Below, piece after piece: positions 1 through 11,041 of a stretch of DNA of 33,861 nt. The notes below the pieces were generated by a model, which was not told the origin of the DNA, did not search any database, and saw nothing but the letters and a program-made list of their open reading frames with translations. Both the position numbers and the translations under genes were made by a program. Source of the DNA: Verrucomicrobiota bacterium (GTDB lineage: Bacteria; Bacteroidota; Bacteroidia; Flavobacteriales_E; Vicingaceae); NCBI GenBank assembly GCA_002713165.1, contig PAVT01000018.1, positions 1 through 33,861 on the forward strand, written 5' to 3'. Position 1 is the first letter of the stretch. Each line of letters opens with the position of its first letter.

Positions 1-1
1 A

Positions 2-3000
2 AGATCCAATGTAGGAAAGTCTAGCAACGTTGTGTTTAAAAATAACATCATCGAATTTGAAGATTTTATTGGTACTCTCACGAAATATGGCATTTTCTTA
101 GACGATTCAAGTGACATCATTTCTGATTTTAACAACATCTACTTGAATCCCAATGATAGCAAAGCCAATACAGGATTTAAAACGAGAAGATTTAAAACTC
201 CTAACGATTGGCAAGGTGCTGACTCTTCAAACTTTGATCAAAATAGCTTCTTTGTCAAAGTGCAGTTAAACCATCAATTTAAGGCTGGAACTCACCAATT
301 AGATCAGACTGCTGAATATTTAAACATCGATGAAGATTTTTATGGCGTTTCAAGGGACAGTTTTCCTGACATTGGAGCAGTAGAGAACAATTGTTCCAAA
401 CCATACAATCTCAATGTGTTACACAACGGTTACACCCTAATCATAGATTGGACTTCAAAAAACCCATTCATCGGCAAGGAAATTCGTTCCAAAAGGGTCG
501 ATACAACCGTTGCGAATTATAGCTTTAAAAATAGCATGAATGGCGCCACTAAAGAAAGTCTAGCGGGATTGGTCGGAGGTGAGTACTACAGACTTTCGGT
601 TCGGCTTTTCTGCACGGCTACCGACACCTCAATTTGGTCGGATGAAGTCATTTATTACCTCCCAGCATGTGGGGATTCCTTAGACATAAATTTCAGCACC
701 AAGAGAATTTCTCCACAAATTGCAACTGTACAATGGAATTCACAAAAAGGCGTTTATGTAAATCGTCTTCTTTACTTCAGAAAAAACAACCCCTTCTTTT
801 CACGCAGTATTTTAGACATCAAGGACAGCTTAACAGCTGTTGTATCAGAGGATACACTGACCAACCTTAGTGTTGGCCCCTACGAGATGCTCGTTGAAGT
901 AGGTTGTCCTTTTGATACAAGCGATTGGAGATACATTGGTGAATTCGATTTTAGCGGAAGGAAACTTTGTGGCGACTATACTATAGATCAGAATGGAAGT
1001 ATAAGCTTTACAAATTATACAAGTTTCCAAAACCTTACGCATGAGCTTAAAACTACTGGAATTAGTTGCCCCGTATTTATAAATGTAGTTCCCGGCAGTG
1101 GTCCTTACACAGAACAAGTGCTGTTCGAGAAGGTCTTGGGCACCAACGACACCCATCGTATCATTATCAATGGACACAATGAAACCATCCAATTCAACCC
1201 CACCACTCAAGATTATAGGGTTGTTGGCTTTGACAGTGCAAGTTACATTACACTAGACAACTTTAAGATCAAAGGAAACAACAGTCAAAGAGGGATTGGT
1301 GTGCATTTTAAAAACCAATCCAACCACAATGCAATTCAAAATTGCACCATTGACATGAGTGCCCTAAGAAATACTTCTTTCGGTAGATCTGCTGGCATTG
1401 CTGCTTCTAACTCGAATTCTCATACTTCGATTGGGGGCGACAACGCTTCTGACCTGACTGTGTTGAACAATGCAATTGTTGGGGATACCCTAGGTGGGCC
1501 TTTTGCTGGAATAGCTTTGAATGGCGATGCAAGAAACAATGTTAACAATAGAATTATTGGAAATTTGATAAGGGATTTCTACAGTGATGGTATTTATTTT
1601 CAAAATCAATCCGACTTAATTATAGAAGGAAATAGGATTGAACGGCCTAGACATTCCTCTGTCGGGGTAGGTTATGGTGTATTTTTGGAAGGATCCAACT
1701 CATCCAACCTCAGCATTCGCAACAACCAAATATCTAACTTCTTTGGCGGTAGAAATAATGCAAATGGAAAGTTTTATGGAATCTATCTCCTCAACAACAC
1801 TGCTCCAAATAACAGCATCATAGACATATACAATAACCTGATTAATGGAAACGGTACCGATGGGGATGCAATCGGATTGTACAACCAAAAAAGCAATTTA
1901 GTGAATTACGACCACAATACATTTGTGGTCAACAATCCTAGCTCTAACTTAGGGAAAGTTCAGGGGGTGTACATTGATCGTGGAAGTGATTCACGAATTT
2001 ACAACAACCTCATATACATTAACAAAGGTGGAACAGCATCTAAACATGGAATCTACAATCTTGTAAGTGCCAATCTTAGCACGGATTATAACAATGTGTA
2101 TTTTGGAGGAACTACTTCCAATGCGCACTATGGACATTACCTTTCCAACCGAACTTCATTGGTGGATTGGCGTGCATCTGTGAATGGTTATGGGACCAAT
2201 AGCGACACTATAAACCCACAACTAATAGGTTCAAGTTATAGACCGAGCAATGCATTGCTTAACAATCGAGGAAAATGGGTAGGGATTGCTACGGACTTCG
2301 AGGGTTTCTACAGAGATTCTGTGCCAGACATTGGAGCACTTGAATTTGACACCATTACTAATTATCTTCCTGTTCGAATACAAGACATTCATTCTGAAGC
2401 GATCAATGGAGTTGGAGATTCTACAGGTGGTCATTATGAGATTGAGGGTACCGCAATGAGCAATGACCTCGACAGTTCAAATTCACATTCCTTTTTCTTG
2501 ACCAATCGTTCTTCTTCTAGTCAAAATGGAATTCACTTAAGGCATCAACTCGGCATCGATTATTCCATAAAAAAGGGTGATTCTATTGCAGTACGAGGAG
2601 TATTGGAGCAAGTAAACGGTTTGCTTTCAATGAATGCTACTTTTATCAAATTGTTAGATACTGTGAGTGCTGCAGTAATGGCAGATACGGTGTTTAGCTT
2701 GAATGAAAACACAGAATCAAAGAAAGTTTATTTGTCGGGTATTTCGGTGGTAAGAGGAATTCTGCCCAATGGAGATGTGCTGTTAAGGCGCAGTGCTGAT
2801 TCCATCTATTTGGCCGTAAAGAGTGTAACAGATGTAGATGACAGCCTTGCTGTCCATCCATTTAAGGTGGGCGATAGTATCTGCAAACTGAGTGGAATTG
2901 CCTCTCAACAGGATTCTTCATTTCCTTACACCTCACACTATCAAATCATTCCACTACAATACACCGACATCGACCTGCTCCAATGCCAAACTGTTGGCGT

Positions 3001-3259
3001 GAATGAAACAACTATCGAAACTCCAACCTTCATTGTCTTCCCCAATCCAAGCAATGGCAATTTCAATATAAGCTTTCGCCATCCGATCGATAGATTCTAT
3101 TTAGAACTATTCAATAGCAAAGGACAATTAGTGTGGAGCTACAGTCGAAAAGCTGAAACCCAAATTACAATAGACTGTGCTCAATCATCTGGGATTTACA
3201 TTTTAAGAATCATATACAACAATGGTTCTGTAGTTTCCAAGAAATTGATCAAGCAGTAA
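2..3259 (+). CDS. Partial (5' truncated) secreted beta-helix / fibronectin-III-like protein with T9SS C-terminal sorting domain
   Basis: The frame is open to the 5' edge (RSNVGKSSNVVFKNN...), so the GTG at 32 is not the real start. Two PDIGA(V/L)E module ends, N/G-rich beta-helix repeats, an OB-like region (LPVRIQDIHSEAINGVGDSTGG...), and a C-terminal FPNPSNGNFNISF...GIYILRI...KKLIKQ typical of T9SS type A sorting domains. Confidence 0.85.
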   Translation, partial: RSNVGKSSNVVFKNNIIEFEDFIGTLTKYGIFLDDSSDIISDFNNIYLNPNDSKANTGFKTRRFKTPNDWQGADSSNFDQNSFFVKVQLNHQFKAGTHQLDQTAEYLNIDEDFYGVSRDSFPDIGAVENNCSKPYNLNVLHNGYTLIIDWTSKNPFIGKEIRSKRVDTTVANYSFKNSMNGATKESLAGLVGGEYYRLSVRLFCTATDTSIWSDEVIYYLPACGDSLDINFSTKRISPQIATVQWNSQKGVYVNRLLYFRKNNPFFSRSILDIKDSLTAVVSEDTLTNLSVGPYEMLVEVGCPFDTSDWRYIGEFDFSGRKLCGDYTIDQNGSISFTNYTSFQNLTHELKTTGISCPVFINVVPGSGPYTEQVLFEKVLGTNDTHRIIINGHNETIQFNPTTQDYRVVGFDSASYITLDNFKIKGNNSQRGIGVHFKNQSNHNAIQNCTIDMSALRNTSFGRSAGIAASNSNSHTSIGGDNASDLTVLNNAIVGDTLGGPFAGIALNGDARNNVNNRIIGNLIRDFYSDGIYFQNQSDLIIEGNRIERPRHSSVGVGYGVFLEGSNSSNLSIRNNQISNFFGGRNNANGKFYGIYLLNNTAPNNSIIDIYNNLINGNGTDGDAIGLYNQKSNLVNYDHNTFVVNNPSSNLGKVQGVYIDRGSDSRIYNNLIYINKGGTASKHGIYNLVSANLSTDYNNVYFGGTTSNAHYGHYLSNRTSLVDWRASVNGYGTNSDTINPQLIGSSYRPSNALLNNRGKWVGIATDFEGFYRDSVPDIGALEFDTITNYLPVRIQDIHSEAINGVGDSTGGHYEIEGTAMSNDLDSSNSHSFFLTNRSSSSQNGIHLRHQLGIDYSIKKGDSIAVRGVLEQVNGLLSMNATFIKLLDTVSAAVMADTVFSLNENTESKKVYLSGISVVRGILPNGDVLLRRSADSIYLAVKSVTDVDDSLAVHPFKVGDSICKLSGIASQQDSSFPYTSHYQIIPLQYTDIDLLQCQTVGVNETTIETPTFIVFPNPSNGNFNISFRHPIDRFYLELFNSKGQLVWSYSRKAETQITIDCAQSSGIYILRIIYNNGSVVSKKLIKQ

Positions 3260-3261
3260 TT

Positions 3262-3636
3262 CTACCGAACCATAGGCATGTACTTTTCTTTGTTGTCAAT
3301 AATGGCCCATAGATTAATCACAAAAAGTATAATGGGTACAATAATCGTCTCAGGAGCATGACTCATGTGTTCCAGAAAAATTCCAACCATTACTGGTAAG
3401 ATAACAATGGCTCCAAGAGCCCTATATTTTGGTACTGCAATCAATATACCTCCAACTATTTCTACAATGGCAACAAGTGGTAAAACCCATCCAACAGTCA
3501 TTAATCCTTCAAAAGCAGCCATCTGTGCCTCAGACATTTCTGGTTCTGGCATATACCAAAAAAATTTATTCAATCCAGAATTTAACATCAACAAACCAAA
3601 CAGTATGGTCAATACATTCAATACTTTAGTTTTCAT
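3262..3636 (-). CDS. DoxX-like small integral membrane protein
   Basis: 124 aa with four hydrophobic segments; GLLMLNSGLNKFFWYMP and VEIVGGILIAVPKYRALGAIVILPVM resemble the DoxX/DoxD-like family. Confidence 0.7.
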   Translation of the reverse strand: MKTKVLNVLTILFGLLMLNSGLNKFFWYMPEPEMSEAQMAAFEGLMTVGWVLPLVAIVEIVGGILIAVPKYRALGAIVILPVMVGIFLEHMSHAPETIIVPIILFVINLWAIIDNKEKYMPMVR

Positions 3637-3718
3637 AATCTTATTATTAAAAGAGATTTATTAGCTTTAATTTCCGAAGATAGAACATTCTAACTTCCAA
3701 TCAAAAAAACAAGCAAAG

Positions 3719-4309
3719 ATGACAACAGACCTTAAACAAACAGATAGAATTCGACTCCCTTTTTCTTACGATGTAGAAAAAATGATGAATGAAGTAAATA
3801 AAATGAACATTGCCAAATTCACTTATTACAATGTAATCCCATTGCGATCTCCTGCGCACATTGTAAACCCGAGTATTCCTTTTCCTCCCCCTGCAGATGA
3901 CTATGCTGACGGTTCATGGACAGATTGGTTAAACACTCAAGAATTAGAGCAGTCTCCATATCTTAAAAGTATTGTAGAGGAGTTTCAACAACACACAGAT
4001 GTTACCCTTGTACGTTTATTAAGGTTAGAAAAAGGCAATGTTGTGGATGAACATTCAGATCCAACACTTGGACTTCAAATAGACAAATCAGTGATTCGAT
4101 TAACAATTCCTATCCAAAAATTAAAGGGTGCAGACTTTTACCTGAATAGTGAAATTGTTCCCATGAAACAAGGGGAATGCTGGTACCTTAGATTAACTGA
4201 TCCTCACAAGATCATCAACAATTCTGATGCCGACCGTATCAACCTAACTATTGACATGATTCCGAACGATTGGGTAAGAGATACCATTCAAAACGCATTT
4301 GACGTTTAA
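3719..4309 (+). CDS. Aspartyl/asparaginyl beta-hydroxylase-like 2OG-Fe(II) oxygenase
   Basis: HxD iron-ligand motif (DEHSDPTLG), following VIRLTIPIQ strand, a distal His (LTDPHKIINNSDADRINLTIDM), overall layout of Asp/Asn hydroxylase domain proteins. Confidence 0.7.
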   Translation: MTTDLKQTDRIRLPFSYDVEKMMNEVNKMNIAKFTYYNVIPLRSPAHIVNPSIPFPPPADDYADGSWTDWLNTQELEQSPYLKSIVEEFQQHTDVTLVRLLRLEKGNVVDEHSDPTLGLQIDKSVIRLTIPIQKLKGADFYLNSEIVPMKQGECWYLRLTDPHKIINNSDADRINLTIDMIPNDWVRDTIQNAFDV

Positions 4310-4884
4310 TGTATTTGCTAAAAAAGCGCACATATCTAGTTTTGTTCGTTCTAGTTATCACTCATAGCACAGTTTTAGCTCAACGTAAATCTAGTTTGAT
4401 CTATTTCGACGAACAACCAAAACTGACTTGGAAAAATTTCAAAGCAAAAGCAAATAAACGCAGCAATTTCCAGGCATTGACCTATTCAGGTTTGGAGTTA
4501 AGTATGCAGTCAGACGCTGAAGGAATTCACATCTCAACTTATGCCATTTTTAACCCACGAAAATCGTGGACCAAGGAAAAAAAAAGCGCCTATCTACTTA
4601 ATCACGAACAACAACACTTTAACCTCACTGAATTGTATGCACGAAAATTTAGAGCAGCGCTTCAAACCCATAAATTCAAAAAATCAGGCGCTGATCTTTT
4701 TAAAGAAATACAAACTCTCTATAAAAACTTTTACACTCAAATGGAGAGGCAACAAAAAAAGTACGACAAAGAAAGTGAGCACTCCAAAAACAAGGATCAA
4801 CAAGAAAAATGGGATCAAACTATTCAAGGAGAATTGATTGAATTGAAGCATTTTAGCGATACAGAATCTACAATACCATTTTGA
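4309..4884 (+). CDS. Secreted DUF922-like protein with HExxH motif (putative Zn-dependent peptidase)
   Basis: N-terminal signal peptide (LFVLVITHSTVLAQ), LTWKNFKAKAN motif, HEQQHFNLTELYARKFRA containing HExxH. ATG overlaps the preceding TAA (TAATG). Confidence 0.7.
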   Translation: MYLLKKRTYLVLFVLVITHSTVLAQRKSSLIYFDEQPKLTWKNFKAKANKRSNFQALTYSGLELSMQSDAEGIHISTYAIFNPRKSWTKEKKSAYLLNHEQQHFNLTELYARKFRAALQTHKFKKSGADLFKEIQTLYKNFYTQMERQQKKYDKESEHSKNKDQQEKWDQTIQGELIELKHFSDTESTIPF

Positions 4885-4985
4885 CCCCACTTTTTTATTC
4901 AATGCAAGGATAAATTTTCGCCTTAACCTTTATCATTCATTAACAATTTACCTTCTTTGCTGTTCTACCTTTGCAAATTCCAATT

Positions 4986-7412
4986 ATGCAGAAGTATTGC
5001 CTCCTTTTTATTCTTTTCATTTTGTCGTTGAATTCCATTGCTCAGGAAAAAAGACAAAAAACTGCCAAAAGCAATCAAACAATTTTTGCACTGCCAACTA
5101 TTTCTGGAACAGTCATTGACGAGCTCGGAAATCCAATACCTTTTGCCAATGTGGTATTGTATAACAGCGCAGATTCTAGTCTTGTAAAAGGTACTGCCAC
5201 CGATGCTCAAGGCATTTTTCAAATTTCAGCTGAAATTGGGCATTACTTTCTTCAACTTTCCTTTCTAACATCTGAAAACTACAAGACCGAAGCACTGCAT
5301 CTTAAAGAGGATTTAGAATTGAAAACGATTCAATTAGAGCCAAAAGCGGCATTGTTGGATGAAGTAGAAGTCACAGCCAAACGCAGTCAGATGGAGTTGA
5401 AATTGGACAAGCGAGTGTTTAACATAGAAAAAGATCTGACCAATGCCGGTGCTAATGCTGCAGAGATATTAGACAATATTCCCTCCGTTCAGGTAGATGT
5501 AGAAGGCAACATCAGTTTGAGAGGAAGTGAGAATGTGCGTGTGTTGATCGATGGAAAACCTTCCTCCATCACAGGCTCAAGCACGGCAGATGTGTTGAGA
5601 CAATTTCAGGGCAACATGATCGACCGTGTAGAGGTCATCACCAATCCATCGGCTCGCTACGAAGCAGAAGGCGAGGTAGGCATCATTAACATTGTATTGA
5701 AAAAGGAAAAACAAAAAGGGTTCAACGGTAGCATTGACGCCGTGGTAGGAGTGCCTGACAATTACCGCTTAGCCTACAATTTCAATTTCCGAACAAAGTC
5801 ATTCAATCTATTTACTTCTTATGGATTGGCGTACCGAAAATCACCTGGTTCAAGCTTTCTATTGCAAGAATACAATGATGCAGATACTGCATACGTTTAT
5901 GAAAGTAATGTAGATCGGGAGCGTGGCGGGCTTTCTAACAATTTAAGAATAGGTTCTGATTGGTTTATCGACTCCAAAACTACCCTCACTTTTGCTGGAA
6001 TCTACACTTACTCAGATGAAAAAAACACCACAGATCTCGTATATAGAGATCTGCTCCCAAGCAGAGAGTTGATGAGAGAAGTATCGCGGCTAGATGTTGA
6101 AGATGAAATAGGTGAAAACTATGAGACATCCATCAATTTTGTAAGAACGTTTAGCAACGATAAACACAAACTCAATATAGATCTGCAATGGAGTATACGA
6201 GAAGATGTGGAACGCTCAAACATAGAAGAATTCGATTTCTCTTCATCAGACCTATTGCTTCAAAATTCAGATAACCTCGAAGGCAGTGAGAATTTACTCA
6301 TACAGGCAGACTACACACAGCCCATTCGCAAAGAGGGATTATTTGAGGCAGGCATAAGAGGAACATTGCGTGAGGTAGAAAATGATTTTGTGGTAAAAGA
6401 ATCCTTTAACGGAGGTCCATTTGGAGTCAACAATCAATTCAATAACAACTTTCTGTACAAAGAAGATATTTTTGCGGCATACCTAATGTTCGGAAACAAA
6501 TTGCACAAATTTTCCTACCAACTTGGATTGAGGGCTGAACATGCAGAAATATCTACCCTCTTGAAAAGAACTCAAGAAAACAATGATTGGACATTCACCA
6601 ACCTCTTCCCTTCTGCCTTTTTGAGCTATGAAAAGAACAAAGAAACTTCTTATCAAGTAAGCTATAGTCGAAGAATTAATCGACCTAAATTCCGGCATTT
6701 AATGCCTTTCCAAACTTTCAGTGATCGAAGAAATTTGTGGGCAGGAAACACCAATCTACAACCGGAATTCACCGACTCTTATGAGTTAGGCTTGCTTAAA
6801 TACTTTCCAAAAGGGTCACTTTTTTCTAGTGTTTATTATCGCCATAGAACAGGCGTAATCAATCGAATAACGGTTGTAAATTCTGCAGGATTTACCGTCA
6901 TGCAACCAGTCAATCTTGCTACAGAGGACAACTTTGGCCTTGAAGTAAGTGGCAGTTATAGATTCAACGACAAAATAAACTTGAATGCCAATGCCAATTT
7001 CTATCAAGCCTTTACTAAAGGGAGTTTCGATGGAGAAAGTTTAGACAATGAGGTGTTTACTTGGAATGGTCGTGCAGTAATTAAAATCGAAGTACTGCCA
7101 AAGACAGACTTTCAAACTTCTTTTAGATATACAGCACCGCAAACAAGGCCGCAAGGAAGAAACAAGTCTATTTACTCACTTGACCTCTCTTTGGGGAAAG
7201 ATGTGATGGCTGGAAAAGGGACTTTAGTTGTTAGTGTGAGAGATGTTTTAAATACCAATAGAAGACGAAGCATTATCGATAATGGAACACTGTACAGTGA
7301 ATCTAATTTCCAGTGGAGAGCAAGACAAATCTTATTGTCGTTCAATTACCGGATCAAGCAAAAAAAGAAAAGTGGTCCTCCAAGTGGAATGGAAGGTGGC
7401 GGTGATTTCTAG
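4986..7412 (+). CDS. TonB-dependent receptor / outer membrane beta-barrel family protein with CarboxypepD-reg-like N-terminal domain
   Basis: Signal peptide; ISGTVIDELGNPIPFANVVLYNSADSSLVKGTATDAQGIFQI; plug region DNIPSVQVDVEGNISLRGSENVRVLIDGKPSS; VEVITNPSARYEAEGEVGIINIVLKK. First ATG at 4986; the track's TTG at 4971 is likely upstream of the start. Confidence 0.88.
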   Translation: MQKYCLLFILFILSLNSIAQEKRQKTAKSNQTIFALPTISGTVIDELGNPIPFANVVLYNSADSSLVKGTATDAQGIFQISAEIGHYFLQLSFLTSENYKTEALHLKEDLELKTIQLEPKAALLDEVEVTAKRSQMELKLDKRVFNIEKDLTNAGANAAEILDNIPSVQVDVEGNISLRGSENVRVLIDGKPSSITGSSTADVLRQFQGNMIDRVEVITNPSARYEAEGEVGIINIVLKKEKQKGFNGSIDAVVGVPDNYRLAYNFNFRTKSFNLFTSYGLAYRKSPGSSFLLQEYNDADTAYVYESNVDRERGGLSNNLRIGSDWFIDSKTTLTFAGIYTYSDEKNTTDLVYRDLLPSRELMREVSRLDVEDEIGENYETSINFVRTFSNDKHKLNIDLQWSIREDVERSNIEEFDFSSSDLLLQNSDNLEGSENLLIQADYTQPIRKEGLFEAGIRGTLREVENDFVVKESFNGGPFGVNNQFNNNFLYKEDIFAAYLMFGNKLHKFSYQLGLRAEHAEISTLLKRTQENNDWTFTNLFPSAFLSYEKNKETSYQVSYSRRINRPKFRHLMPFQTFSDRRNLWAGNTNLQPEFTDSYELGLLKYFPKGSLFSSVYYRHRTGVINRITVVNSAGFTVMQPVNLATEDNFGLEVSGSYRFNDKINLNANANFYQAFTKGSFDGESLDNEVFTWNGRAVIKIEVLPKTDFQTSFRYTAPQTRPQGRNKSIYSLDLSLGKDVMAGKGTLVVSVRDVLNTNRRRSIIDNGTLYSESNFQWRARQILLSFNYRIKQKKKSGPPSGMEGGGDF

Positions 7413-7414
7413 TC

Positions 7415-9343
7415 TTATTTCTTTGATGCAACGCCTTTCTGTTTGGCCATCTCCTCTAAACGCTTCTGAAATCCCGATTTCTTCTTGCCCTTTGGTTTTT
7501 TCTTGTTCTCTTCAATCTTTGCTCTAATGGCACCTTCATTGATGAATAATTTTCGAATTAAGAATGTCTGTCCAATGGATATAATGTTTGCTAAGAAGTA
7601 ATAATAACTCAAACCAGAAGAATAGCTATTGAAGAAAAACAACATCATCACAGGCATTAAATAAGTCATGATTTTCATTTGCGCTGCCAAAGGTCCTTCA
7701 GCTGCTGCACTCATGGTCATTTGACTGTTAAACTTGGTGTAAAGCATGATCGAAACTGCCATCAAAAGTGTAAACAAACTGATGTGATCTCCATAAAAGG
7801 GTATTGAGAAACCGTCTGGAAAATTGTAAATAGAATCGTATGTAGAAAGGTCATCAGCCCATAAGAATCCTTCTTGCCTTAGCTCAATTGATGCAGGAAA
7901 AAAGCGAAACATCGCAAAAAGAATAGGCATCTGAATCAACAATGGAACACAACCGCTCAGAGGATTGACACCAGTCTGACGGTAAAGTGTCATCATGGCT
8001 TGTTGTTTCTTCATTGCATCATCTTTGTATTTCTTATTGATGTCATCAATCTCTGGTTTCAATACCCGCATTTTTGCACCAGACAAATAGGTCTTATAGG
8101 TTATTGGTGAAAGCACAACCTTCAGCAATATGGTAAGGATGAGAATGATAATTCCATAACTCAAACTAAAGCTGTCTAAAAAATTAAACACTGGAATCAC
8201 GGCGAATTGATTGACCCATCCAAAAATCCCCCATCCTAGATTAATGATGTCTTGCAAATCGTCACCATGCTGTTTGAGAATATTGTATTTATTCGGACCC
8301 AAATAAAGTGACATTCCGAAAGTTTCCAATGAATTTCCATTGACAGGCAGTGTAAGCGATGTTTTAAGAGTTTTGACATAATCCAATGAGCCTTCATCTG
8401 TTGTTACCTCAGCAAAAGACTTTGATTTTTCAAAGAATTCATCTGCAATCAATGTAGTGTTAAAGAACTGCTGTTTTAAAGAAACCCACTTTAAGGAAGC
8501 TTCGAATTCTTCTTTTTCCTCTGCTCCTATTCCCAGGTCATCAACATCTTCCCCTTTGTATTTGTAAAAAACAGTGGTTGCATCCCTTTGATTCTTTAGA
8601 CTTTTTTCTTGGTTGGGAGCGTTTACCATCCAATCAAGGTAAATTTCACCACTGCGCATGTCCAAAACTTCATCCATTTTCACCAAATTGACATCAAAAT
8701 CAATCAAGTAACTATCTCCTTTAATTGTATAGATATATTCTAAATATCTGTCGTTAGCTGCAGGCAAACGAAAAACCATCTTGACTTCATCAGAGCCAGT
8801 GATGCGTGTATTTTGATTGTCTGATCTAAAATAAAGCTCATCTGTATAGATGTTTTTATTGTCACGAGTAAAGAAGTTTAAATTAAAGCGTGAAGTTGAA
8901 TCAAAGAGTTCCAAAGGCATTCCTTCATAGGTCTCATAGTCTTTCAAACTTGCACTTATCAGTCTACCACCTTTGTTGCTAAACGTGAGTTTCAGAACGT
9001 CTGATTCAAGAAGATAGAATTGCTCCTCTCCCTTTGTTGCAGCTGCAAAAGATCCATACAATTGTTCGGCTTGAATATCTTGGACAGAATCCACGGATGA
9101 GCTATCTGAAGTAGCATTTGTGTTAGCAATCAAAGCAGTATTCGTCTCATCTTCGGCAGCTTGAGTTTCGTTAATTTGTTCTCGCTCCTCATCAATTCGT
9201 TCTTTTTGTGCTTCAACTTGAGCGACGGAATCGCGCATACGCTTTTGCTCAGCAATTTCCTCTTCCGAAGGCGCATTGAGTATAAATGATCCTATTAGGA
9301 TGGCGATGATCAGCAACAAACCTGTGAATGTATTCTTGTCCAT
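7415..9343 (-). CDS. yidC: Membrane protein insertase YidC
   Basis: N-terminal anchor and periplasmic domain; conserved C-terminal core LSPITYKTYLSGAKMRVLKPEIDDINKKYKDDAMKKQQAMMTLYRQTGVNPLSGCVPLLIQMPILFAMFRFFPASIELRQEGFLWADDLS. Confidence 0.97.
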   Translation of the reverse strand: MDKNTFTGLLLIIAILIGSFILNAPSEEEIAEQKRMRDSVAQVEAQKERIDEEREQINETQAAEDETNTALIANTNATSDSSSVDSVQDIQAEQLYGSFAAATKGEEQFYLLESDVLKLTFSNKGGRLISASLKDYETYEGMPLELFDSTSRFNLNFFTRDNKNIYTDELYFRSDNQNTRITGSDEVKMVFRLPAANDRYLEYIYTIKGDSYLIDFDVNLVKMDEVLDMRSGEIYLDWMVNAPNQEKSLKNQRDATTVFYKYKGEDVDDLGIGAEEKEEFEASLKWVSLKQQFFNTTLIADEFFEKSKSFAEVTTDEGSLDYVKTLKTSLTLPVNGNSLETFGMSLYLGPNKYNILKQHGDDLQDIINLGWGIFGWVNQFAVIPVFNFLDSFSLSYGIIILILTILLKVVLSPITYKTYLSGAKMRVLKPEIDDINKKYKDDAMKKQQAMMTLYRQTGVNPLSGCVPLLIQMPILFAMFRFFPASIELRQEGFLWADDLSTYDSIYNFPDGFSIPFYGDHISLFTLLMAVSIMLYTKFNSQMTMSAAAEGPLAAQMKIMTYLMPVMMLFFFNSYSSGLSYYYFLANIISIGQTFLIRKLFINEGAIRAKIEENKKKPKGKKKSGFQKRLEEMAKQKGVASKK

Positions 9344-9350
9344 GAAATCT

Positions 9351-10998
<1,648 letters not shown>

Positions 10999-11000
10999 CG

Positions 11001-11008
11001 CAAATTTA
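11001..11008 (-). promoter_or_regulatory. Putative Bacteroidota -7 promoter element (TAAATTTG) for pyrG
   Basis: Matches TAnnTTTG on the minus strand, about 33 nt upstream of the pyrG ATG. No TTG at the ideal 19-21 bp spacing. Confidence 0.45.
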
Positions 11009-11041
11009 ACACATTCAACTGTGCCAAAAAACTATAATTCT

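Noticed and set aside
845-1210. Antisense ORFs within the beta-helix gene (also 1700-1888, 2231-2434)
   Set aside because: They lie inside a well-supported CDS and look like chance frames.
3365-3664. Track ORF antisense to the DoxX-like gene
   Set aside because: Fully overlaps the DoxX-like CDS, which has a clear membrane-protein composition; the antisense translation has no family resemblance.
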